NCBI RefSeq assembly: GCF_015207705.1
Contig: NZ_JADEWI010000024.1
Span: 20,552-84,551 of the forward strand
From: Nostoc sp. LEGE 06077
GTDB taxonomy: Bacteria > Cyanobacteriota > Cyanobacteriia > Cyanobacteriales > Nostocaceae
Reading direction: 5' to 3'
DNA: 64,000 bases
Positions 57,362-64,000 of this stretch are shown piece after piece. The notes below the pieces were generated by a model that saw only the letters and a program-made list of their open reading frames with translations, searched no databases and was not told the origin of the DNA. The position numbers and the translations under genes are program-made. The stretch's first letter is position 1, and every line of letters begins with the position of its first letter.

Positions 57362-58397
57362 TCAACGAATAGCTATTCTACTGCATGAAGGAACTACAGG
57401 AACTCAGGGCAAAACAGGGTTGGCAATTTTACGCTACAGTGAAGCCCCGATTGTCGCAGTTATTGATAAGGTAACTGCTGGTAGGTCTTTGACAGAATTA
57501 ACAGGTATCAAGCGTAATGTGCCAATTGTGGCATCTGTCGCCGCGGCTTTAGAGTATAAGCCAGAAGTATTGGTAATTGGGATTGCGCCAAAAGGTGGTG
57601 CTGTACCTGATGATTATTGGGTAGAAATCAAAGATGCACTAGAGGCTGGGATGTCTTTAGTGAATGGTTTACACACACCATTGGCGACAATGGCAGAGTT
57701 AAATGCAATTCTCAAACCAGGACAGTTAATTTGGGATGTCCGCAAGGAACCACCAAATATAGATGTAGCTAGTGGGATGGCGCGGACGCTTCCCTGTCGC
57801 CGAGTGTTGACGGTGGGAACAGATATGGCGATTGGGAAAATGTCTACTAGTTTAGAACTACATTGGGCGGCAAAGTTACGGGGTTGGCGTTCTAAGTTTA
57901 TCGCTACAGGTCAAACTGGTTTGATGCTAGAAGGAGACGGTATCGCTTTAGATGCAGTCCGAGTAGATTTTGCGGCTGGTGCTGTGGAACAAATAGTGAT
58001 GCGTTATGGCAAAAACTATGACATTCTGCAAATTGAAGGACAAGGTTCGCTGCTACATCCTGGTTCTACAGCCACTTTGCCTTTAATTCGGGGTTCTCAA
58101 CCCACACAACTAGTATTAGTACATCGCGCCGGACAAACCCATAATCGGAATAATCCCCATGTCCCGATTCCGCCGTTAACGAAAGTGATTCAAATGTATG
58201 AGTCGGTGGCTAGTGCCGGGGGTGCTTTTGGAAAAGTGCCTGTGGTGGGTATAGCGTTGAACACTGCACATTTAGATGAGTTTGCCGCCCAAGAAGCGAT
58301 CGCGCAAACTACAGTCGAAACAGGTTTAGTTTGCACTGATCCAGTGCGTTTTGGCGCTGGGTTGTTGTTAGATGCAGTGATGCGAAGTGAAGTATAA
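57345..58397 (+). CDS. dgcN: DUF1611 family protein (DgcN-type D-Glu N-acetyltransferase)
   Basis: A 350-residue two-domain protein: an N-terminal Rossmann-like part (AILLHEGTTGTQGKTGLAIL, IGIAPKGGAVPDDYW) and a P-loop NTPase-like part with GTDMAIGKMSTS, then ILQIEGQGSLLHPG and LVHRAGQTHNRN. These are DUF1611 hallmarks. The family member DgcN was characterised as a D-glutamate N-acetyltransferase; assignment here rests on family and its overlap with the racemase gene. Start is GTG 57345. Confidence 0.83.
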   Translation: MRLPFNQRIAILLHEGTTGTQGKTGLAILRYSEAPIVAVIDKVTAGRSLTELTGIKRNVPIVASVAAALEYKPEVLVIGIAPKGGAVPDDYWVEIKDALEAGMSLVNGLHTPLATMAELNAILKPGQLIWDVRKEPPNIDVASGMARTLPCRRVLTVGTDMAIGKMSTSLELHWAAKLRGWRSKFIATGQTGLMLEGDGIALDAVRVDFAAGAVEQIVMRYGKNYDILQIEGQGSLLHPGSTATLPLIRGSQPTQLVLVHRAGQTHNRNNPHVPIPPLTKVIQMYESVASAGGAFGKVPVVGIALNTAHLDEFAAQEAIAQTTVETGLVCTDPVRFGAGLLLDAVMRSEV

Positions 58398-58488
58398 AGT
58401 GTGAAGTATAAAATTTCACACTTCTATTGAGATCAAAGATCCTATTTTTGGGAAAACTACCAAATAGGCATCACCTTAAGACTGTTGT

Positions 58489-59016
58489 ATGAAACCGATT
58501 TTACACAAAGGGCAATTAACAACTTGGAAGGATGATAGAGGCTTTGGCTTTATCAAACCCGATGGTGGTAGTAAAGAGGTCTTCTTACATATCAGTGCTT
58601 TGAAAGGAGCCGGTCGTCGCCCAAAGGTTGGAGATACGATCTTATACGAGCAAGTTTTTGAACCTAATGGCAAGATAAGTGCTACCAAAGCCTCCATTCA
58701 AGGTGTTGTGCCTCAAGCTTCGTCAACTAAGAGAAAAAACAGAAAAGGTGGATCACTCAAAACTGCTGTTGGGGTCGTAACTTTAGCTGCCATTGCTCTG
58801 TTTAGTCGTAGTCCTTTTCCCTCACCAATTACATCTATTATGCAGCCGGGATGTATGATTAAAGGCAATATTTCAATTGCAACAGGAAAAAAATTACATC
58901 ATCTTCCGGGTATGGAAGATTATGGATCAACTGTTATTGATCCATTGAAGGGAGAGAGGTGGTTTTGTACAGAGAAAGCAGCGATCGCATCTGGTTGGCG
59001 TAAAGCACCAAGGTAG
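58489..59016 (+). CDS. Cold-shock domain protein with membrane helix and sunset domain
   Basis: A 175-residue protein in three parts: a cold-shock domain (residues 3-70) with RNP1 RGFGFIKPD and RNP2 VFLHIS; a short basic linker and one hydrophobic helix (TAVGVVTLAAIALF); and a 'sunset' domain with CMIKGNISIATGKKLHH, WFCTEKAAIASGWRKA. The last domain is usually found on secreted or envelope nucleases and proteins of unknown role. The layout implies RNA or DNA binding on the cytoplasmic side and an outside domain. No operon partners; it follows dgcN by 91 bases. Confidence 0.85.
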   Translation: MKPILHKGQLTTWKDDRGFGFIKPDGGSKEVFLHISALKGAGRRPKVGDTILYEQVFEPNGKISATKASIQGVVPQASSTKRKNRKGGSLKTAVGVVTLAAIALFSRSPFPSPITSIMQPGCMIKGNISIATGKKLHHLPGMEDYGSTVIDPLKGERWFCTEKAAIASGWRKAPR

Positions 59017-59067
59017 ACACAGCAACCCAACACATCATAGCTACAGGCTGCAATCAAATTTCAGACT

Positions 59068-59517
59068 TCATACTTCACACTTTGTTTCACAACGATCGCA
59101 CATTCCCTGCACAGTCACTTCATAGCGTTCTGCTTTCAGTCCAGACCGCAGTTTATTTAGATCAATACACTGAAATGTATCCCAACTAATGTCTTCAATG
59201 GCACCACAACATTTGCAGCGAAAATGATGATGTAGTCCAACATTGGCATCATAACGAGAGACACCTTCTTCTAAAAGCACTTCCCGCACTAAGCCTACCT
59301 CGCGTAATGCTTGCAGTGCAGCATACACTGTGGCTTGGGATGAAGTCGGTGCATCTTGATTCAAGTTCGTCAGAATTTGGTCAACTGTGGGATGGTCTTC
59401 TCGTGCCAGTAGATTTGCATATACTGCGAAGCGCTGCGGAGTCACTCGCAATCCTTTGCTCTTGAGTGTTTTGACAATCTCATCAGCTTTTTGCTGCATA
59501 GCATTTACTTGAATCAC
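59068..59517 (-). CDS. perR: Fur-family regulator, PerR type (FurC)
   Basis: A 149-residue metal-dependent repressor. Winged helix with RVTPQRFAVYANLL and TSSQATVYAALQAL, then two zinc-binding CxxC motifs (CKCC and CDRC). The metal-sensing residues match PerR: RYDAN (Asp), LHHHF (His pair) and an Asp in IEDISW where Fur has Glu. By length and features it fits Anabaena FurC, which controls peroxide response genes. It lies convergent with the CSD-sunset gene, 51 bases between stops. An ATG at 59499 is an alternative start. Confidence 0.85.
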   Translation of the reverse strand: MIQVNAMQQKADEIVKTLKSKGLRVTPQRFAVYANLLAREDHPTVDQILTNLNQDAPTSSQATVYAALQALREVGLVREVLLEEGVSRYDANVGLHHHFRCKCCGAIEDISWDTFQCIDLNKLRSGLKAERYEVTVQGMCDRCETKCEV

Positions 59518-59757
59518 ATTAACAGACCTAGGACTACTATTATAACGTTTCTGCTCTGAGTACTTAACCTATTTCAGAAATATCAATTTAATAGAGTATT
59601 TATAACTATTTTATCTCTCTGAAATCATAATTATTCTGGTTTCAAAATATGAAAGTTTATACCCTAAGATTGTGGTAAAAGAGTCGCGATCGCTCTAGGC
59701 GGATGGGGTCAGTTACTCATAGCATTAAAACAGCCCCTTTGCATAAATGAACTCAGC

Positions 59758-61362
59758 ATGAAACGAACCAGGAAGTCTCTGCTGCTAACCTTGAGTTGGA
59801 TTTTGCTGTCAGTTGGTACATCAATTTTAATTATTCTGACGCAACCTTTAGCACCTGTTCCAGCCCAAGAACCTGCCACTACCACAATAGAAACAACAGA
59901 TACACCCAGTTCCGAAAGTTCAAAGCCAAATCAGACTGAAAAGCCGGAAGCCACCGAACCGAAAAAACCAGATGCAGCCACGGAAACTGCACTCACACCT
60001 GAAGAAATTGCCCGTCAACAAAAGTTTATTGCAGCTGATAAGTTATATCTAGCCGGAAATATTACCGAGGCGGAAAAAATCTATCGGGAAGTAAAAACAC
60101 CATTCGCCAATATGGATGCTGCAACTCAAGAACGCAAAACCGCAATTCTTGACCCGACGCAACTATCACCAGCAGGCAAAGTTTACTGGCGAGAATCAGA
60201 AGCGGGAATTGCGGCTAAATTGCAAACGAGAACAGAAGTACCGCTGAAACTGCTGGTGGAACAGTATCCCGAATTTATTCCTGGTCAGATTCGCTATGCC
60301 GAAATTCTCAAACAATATAATCGCCCCAAAGAAGCTTTAGATATTTTAGAACGGGCATCATCACTATATCCAGATCAACCAGAGTTAATTAAAGCCAGAG
60401 TTACAGCACTGGCTGATGAAAAGAAATGGATGGAAGCATCCTTAGCTGCGCGTCAGTTTGCCCTAGTTTATCCTAATGATCCGCAAGCAGAAGAGTTTAC
60501 CCAACTCGCAGAACAAAATCTCAAACGCTACAAAGCCCATATCCGCGAAGAAATTAGAGGTAACACCCTGGCTAATATCATCACAGGTGCAGTTGGCTAT
60601 GCTGTGACAGGTAGTTTGTTAGGGCCGTTTTCTGCCTTGGACTCTACCATCTTGCTATTACAGGGAGAAGGGGCTGTGGGTGAGTCGGTAGCGAAACAGG
60701 CCAAACAACAGCTACCCTTAGTTAAAGATGAGGAAGTTCTTGCCTATGTAAACGAAATTGGACAGAAACTAGTAAAAGTTTCAGGACGCACCGAATTTAA
60801 ATATGAATTTTTTGTCATTCCCGAAGAAGAACTAAATGCTTTTGCCTTACCAGGGGGTAAAGTTTTTATAAATGCAGGTGCGATCGCTAAAAGTAACTCC
60901 GAAGCTGAACTAGCTGGGTTAATTGGTCACGAATTATCTCATGTAGTTTTATCCCACGGTTTTCAACTCATCACCCAAGGAAACCTGATTTCTAACGTTA
61001 CTCAATATCTGCCTTTTGGCGGGACTTTTGGTCAACTCTTCTCTCTTAGCTACAGTCGTGAGATGGAACGTCAAGCAGATTTTCTTGGTACTCGCTTGAT
61101 TGTGGCGAATGGCTATGCTGCTGATGGGTTGCGTAACTTGATGGCGACACTGCAAAAACAACAAAAAAATGCTCCACCTACTTGGTTATCATCCCACCCA
61201 GGCGGTAAGGAACGGGTGAGTTATCTAGAAAACTTGATTACTCGTGGTAACTACAACCGTTACAGCTATGAAGGAGTTGAACGTCACACAGCCATTCAAG
61301 CCAAAATCAAACAACTGTTGAAAGAGAAAAAAGAACAAGAAGATAAAAAGCGTCGTTCTTGA
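59758..61362 (+). CDS. Periplasmic M48 metalloprotease with TPR-like region
   Basis: A 534-residue protein with an N-terminal signal or anchor (LLLTLSWILLSVGTSILIIL), a Pro/Glu/Thr-rich linker, and TPR-like helices (about 80-265: AADKLYLAGNITEAEKIYRE, KEALDILERASSLYPDQPEL). The M48 catalytic part follows, with GHELSHVVLSHG (zinc ligands His391 and His395, base Glu392) and REMERQADFLG (third ligand). Such BepA-like enzymes trim or fold outer-membrane proteins in the periplasm, although here the TPR-like part precedes the protease. A charged Lys-rich C-terminus is cytoplasm-like in character. Followed by the COP23 gene 72 bases later. Confidence 0.9.
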   Translation: MKRTRKSLLLTLSWILLSVGTSILIILTQPLAPVPAQEPATTTIETTDTPSSESSKPNQTEKPEATEPKKPDAATETALTPEEIARQQKFIAADKLYLAGNITEAEKIYREVKTPFANMDAATQERKTAILDPTQLSPAGKVYWRESEAGIAAKLQTRTEVPLKLLVEQYPEFIPGQIRYAEILKQYNRPKEALDILERASSLYPDQPELIKARVTALADEKKWMEASLAARQFALVYPNDPQAEEFTQLAEQNLKRYKAHIREEIRGNTLANIITGAVGYAVTGSLLGPFSALDSTILLLQGEGAVGESVAKQAKQQLPLVKDEEVLAYVNEIGQKLVKVSGRTEFKYEFFVIPEEELNAFALPGGKVFINAGAIAKSNSEAELAGLIGHELSHVVLSHGFQLITQGNLISNVTQYLPFGGTFGQLFSLSYSREMERQADFLGTRLIVANGYAADGLRNLMATLQKQQKNAPPTWLSSHPGGKERVSYLENLITRGNYNRYSYEGVERHTAIQAKIKQLLKEKKEQEDKKRRS

Positions 61363-61434
61363 TGAATCAAAACACAAATTTCTGCGTCATTTGAATTATC
61401 AATTGCCTACCTCATATCTACTAAAGGATAATTT

Positions 61435-62232
61435 ATGACATTACAACCCTTGAAGTTCTTATTTTTAAGCAGCCTGGGCTTGTCCTTGTGTTTGGGTAAT
61501 TCCGCCGCCTTTTCCCAAGTGAATGATGGTGGTGGTATCGTTGTCCCGACAACTTCCGATCCCTATCCATCCGGTTCATCAAATCCGGTTGACACCTCAA
61601 CAGGTGTACCTACTTCCTCTAGTGGAACTGTAGTTACTGGTACTAGATTTAGCTGCCAAAATAGTAATGGTCAGTACACAGTTATGTATCAGCCTGAAAG
61701 CCAACCTGGGCGATTTTTTGCTTGGGCTGCTCCTGCGCGATTGGGCGGTGATTGGGACCCGTACAAACGTTGTGTTACCATTGCTCAACGCTTAGAAGAA
61801 TATCGCCCCGATGGTTTGCAAGAACTCCAGACAGGTTTCTTGAATAACGAAAACATTGTCTGCGTCACCACTGAAGCTAACCCTAGCTGTCGGATTGTGC
61901 TAACAGTACCACGAGATAAAGACCCGTATACTGTCCGCAATGGCATTTTCCAAAACTTAGTTTCTGCGGATGACGGTCAACAAACTACGGCTGTGAACAC
62001 TTATCGCAACAATAGAGGCGGAGTAGACGATATTTACAACATAGGCCGCACAATCTTGGGTGGAAGCAATCGTCAAGTTAGCTCATCTAAAAGTGGGATT
62101 AATCTTAAACCTTTCCTTGATCGCAAAGATGGTGGAACTGGCACAAAGTTACGCAATGGTGTAGCAATTCGTCGTCAATCGCCAACACAATCTCAAGGTC
62201 GGACTCGCTTAAATCCTGGCAATTTCCGTTAA
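61435..62232 (+). CDS. COP23 domain secreted protein
   Basis: A 265-residue exported protein with a signal peptide (LFLSSLGLSLCLGNSAAFS). The COP23 domain runs from about residue 70 with FSCQNSNGQYTVMYQPES, DPYKRCVTIAQRLEEYRPDG and NIVCVTTEANPSCRIVLT; conserved Cys pairs are seen. COP23 is named after a circadian oscillating polypeptide of cyanobacterial membranes. The C-terminal 60 residues are Gly/Arg/Ser-rich and unrecognised. It follows the M48 protease gene in the same direction. Confidence 0.85.
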   Translation: MTLQPLKFLFLSSLGLSLCLGNSAAFSQVNDGGGIVVPTTSDPYPSGSSNPVDTSTGVPTSSSGTVVTGTRFSCQNSNGQYTVMYQPESQPGRFFAWAAPARLGGDWDPYKRCVTIAQRLEEYRPDGLQELQTGFLNNENIVCVTTEANPSCRIVLTVPRDKDPYTVRNGIFQNLVSADDGQQTTAVNTYRNNRGGVDDIYNIGRTILGGSNRQVSSSKSGINLKPFLDRKDGGTGTKLRNGVAIRRQSPTQSQGRTRLNPGNFR

Positions 62233-62545
62233 AGATGTGAGACATTTGTCACGCACAATTTTCTGTTTACTCATGAGATGGTAAAGCAGAAGATGGTGAG
62301 GAAGGAAAAGGATAAAACTATACCAATTTTAAAGATGATGATAGATAGATTGACAGTAGCAAGTTTGAGAAAAACTGCCAATCTAAAATTCTAAATGGTA
62401 TTAACTTCCTCATCTTCCTCATCTACCTAATACTTAATTAACCATTTTGAATAACTGTAATAATTATAAATTTTTAATACATCTTTGCATAAATTTTCCC
62501 CTCATTTAAAAGCCAAGAAGGGCAAAGATACATCAGGATTAATAT

Positions 62546-62702
62546 GTTTTGTTGTATTGGTAACGGTAGGGTCGCTGCCAGTTTTTCTATCTTCACTTGT
62601 TTTTGATTTTGTAGCAACCACACCAACCAACATCTTTAGGGTGATTAACTGTGCTTTATTCAGGTATTTTTCTAAAAAATTTTGGTAGAATGATGCCAAC
62701 AT
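62546..62702 (-). pseudogene. IS4-family transposase remnant (5' part), frameshifted
   Basis: From the ATG at 62702 the frame gives MLASFYQNFLEKYLNKAQLI, then LKMLVG. About 30 codons in, a +1 shift continues the same protein: LLQNQKQVKIEKLAATLPLP then IQQN. This is the typical N-terminus of a cyanobacterial IS4-type transposase (inferred from pattern memory). After IQQN at 62546 the similarity ends and unrelated sequence follows, so the rest is lost. A duplication of about four bases (GGTG) near 62620-62640 could explain the shift. Confidence 0.75.
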
Positions 62703-63103
62703 TATAATGACGGTCTTGTTCAAATTACGAGACCGTTCTTTTTTACCACGAAACCGATCTCCACAGAAGAGTCTATTACCCCTATACAGTTCATTCTCAA
62801 TAAGCACCTCATTTTTTCCAGGGGTCTGTACCTCCCAAACCATTCCCTGTCCGGGTTTAGGGGCGATTGTCGCCCTTTGAAGTTTCTGATACTGGACATT
62901 GATTTGTCAGGGCAGAATCGAAGATACCCTCATCAGGCTGTATATTTCTATTGATCATTAAGCATTGTCTTCCTGTAGATAGCTCCCTAGCTTAAGTACT
63001 TAATCTAAGTGTTAATTACTGTAACTTCTGCTATGAACCTCTACTAAAGTATATTTACTGAAATAAATACATAAAAGGATATGTTATCAATACTGTTGCC
63101 AAT
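62703..63103. other. Gap between the two transposase remnants
   Basis: About 400 bases. It starts with the hairpin beside the first remnant and contains no convincing frame; the open leftward frame up to 62843 has no family features (its first 47 codons are upstream of the transposase ATG). Presumably it is the flank or decayed end of the elements. Confidence 0.4.
62709..62737. repeat. Hairpin at the 5' edge of the transposase remnant
   Basis: ACGGTCT (62710-62716) pairs with AGACCGT (62730-62736), extended by a G-U and a G-C pair, just 7 bases upstream of the transposase ATG. On the + strand it is followed by TCTTTTTT, so it could stop rightward transcription into or out of the element, as is known for IS leader hairpins. 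Confidence 0.65.
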
Positions 63104-63980
63104 TTACGAGGTTTTAAAGCCTGTAGCAACGGCATGAATACGTCCCAAAGAAGTAAGCTTGGCAAAAATTTGATTTAATAAAATAGGCTCAGGGGTTTCT
63201 GGAAGCATTTTTAAAATTTCATGGACATATCGAAAGCCACGATAATGAGCCTTAAGGTCAATAATGCCGGAACCGGGATTAGAGAAACGAAAATCAGCGA
63301 GAAGATGGTGGGATAAATTGACCATGAAGAATGCTAGATTAGCAGCATTAGTCACAGCCGTTTGGCTTAAGTTCATAAAATCTTCCAGCCCCCAGAACTG
63401 TTTGGCATCACGAAAATTAAACTCGATTTGGAAACGGAGTTTGTATTAATCGATTATCTTTTCGTATGACAACTGTCTTGTCACTAGAAAATAAAATTAC
63501 ATGACTACGAGCATTAGTTTTCAGATTGGTTTTGACTAAAATAACTATATTTAGTGCTTGAGCAAATTCCTTGTGGAGTAAAGTGGTTTGATAAATGTCA
63601 GTTTTGGTATCCTCCTCAATGCTACTTTTACACAAATATGCGTCAGGTATATTACAATAATCCAGCTTATTGCCGTATTTACGACGGGAGCGACGATTAG
63701 GATCAGGGTTTTGGTAAGGTATGTATAATGCAGAATCATGGCGCAACTTGGAAATTATGTGCAAGTTAACAAGACGTGCCATCTGCAAAGCATTATTGTT
63801 CCCAAAATGACCATCTAAGACTAAGTAAGTCAGAGGGATAAAGTTAGCTATTAACTTAACTAACTCATTAGAACTATCTTTAAAATAAATTTTGTGGGAA
63901 AATAAACAGAAAAATGTAACTATGTATATCAATAATGACAAGTCCCCTAGAAAGAATAGAACTATACCCCCAGGAATCAA
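63104..63980 (-). pseudogene. IS4-type transposase remnant (middle and 3' part), broken
   Basis: The leftward frame 63980-63417 contains LTYLVLDGHFGNNNALQMAR (with the DDE-type Asp), DPNRRSRRKYGNKLDYC and LNIVILVKTNLKTNAR. The next frame (63445-63104) carries YKLRFQIEFNFRDAK (at 63401-63445), which is exactly the Y-x2-R-x3-E-x6-K signature of IS4 transposases, followed by FWGLEDFMNLSQTAVTNAAN. The two are separated by a frameshift near 63449-63470 and a TAA codon at 63446-63448 just before the Tyr. The beginning is missing: the frame closes at 63998 going upstream. The element is dead unless helped in trans. Confidence 0.8.
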
Positions 63981-64000
63981 AAAGATTAATTGGGATTAAG

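Noticed and set aside
62485..62688. Rightward 67-codon frame over the IS remnant
   Set aside because: It lies antisense to recognisable transposase sequence.
1..64000. tRNA, rRNA, tmRNA and RNase P RNA genes
   Set aside because: I looked for typical T-arm and conserved RNA signatures in the gaps and saw none; a covariance-model scan would be decisive.

Overview
The window is chromosomal DNA of a filamentous, Nostoc/Anabaena-type cyanobacterium. The evidence is direct: many copies of the HIP1 octamer GCGATCGC; genes for the photosystem I subunit PsaX and the NDH-1 subunit NdhN; a COP23-domain secreted protein; very large STK/ATPase/histidine-kinase hybrids; a cyanobacterial-type ribosomal gene order; and arrays of heptanucleotide repeats (STRR type) between genes. 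No rRNA, tRNA or CRISPR array was seen.

Layout. 1-4.6 kb: the 5' two thirds of topA running off the left edge, a two-gene uncharacterised module (a small His-motif protein plus a DUF6745 protein), and an orphan beta-class DNA methyltransferase. 5.2-13 kb: a secreted SGNH hydrolase with a DUF4864 partner, larE, a hybrid histidine kinase, a branched-chain amino-acid permease (NatD/LivH type), the very short psaX, lipA and a response regulator. 13.4-19 kb: an 1872-residue Ser/Thr kinase, STAND-like ATPase, GAF, histidine kinase protein. 19.3-31.5 kb: deoC, recO, an MFS transporter, a GT4 glycosyltransferase, Uma2 and SMI1/KNR4 proteins, a secreted zinc protease, secG, gpmI, an ABC-F ATPase, and a DUF2887 protein with an upstream HTH-like partner.

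31.7-49.4 kb is one long leftward block: rplC-D-W-B, rpsS, rplV, rpsC, rplP, rpmC, rpsQ, rplN-X-E, rpsH, rplF-R, rpsE, rplO, secY, adk, infA, rpmJ, rpsM-K, rpoA, rplQ, truA, rplM, rpsI, rpmE, prfA. It supplies the ribosome, the RNA polymerase alpha subunit, the translocon, initiation factor 1 and release factor 1. It ends in a clear terminator hairpin after prfA. Many of the larger gaps inside it hold heptamer repeats, several of which change orientation midway and could fold.

50-62.2 kb: ndhN, a Phd/RelE-type toxin-antitoxin pair with an extended antitoxin, a histidine kinase whose three-helix membrane domain matches the ethylene-receptor metal site in spacing, a PEP-CTERM protein, a Nudix hydrolase, a dgcA/dgcN-like pair (probable D-glutamate conversion), a cold-shock/membrane/'sunset' protein, a PerR-type regulator, a periplasmic M48 protease with TPR-like repeats, and a COP23 protein. 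The last 1.5 kb holds two decayed IS4-type transposase remnants.

The best candidates for something little described are the ethylene-receptor-like kinase with Asn in place of the key Asp, the DUF6745 two-gene module, the CSD-TM-sunset protein, the extended antitoxin, and the palindromic heptamer clusters in the ribosomal block.
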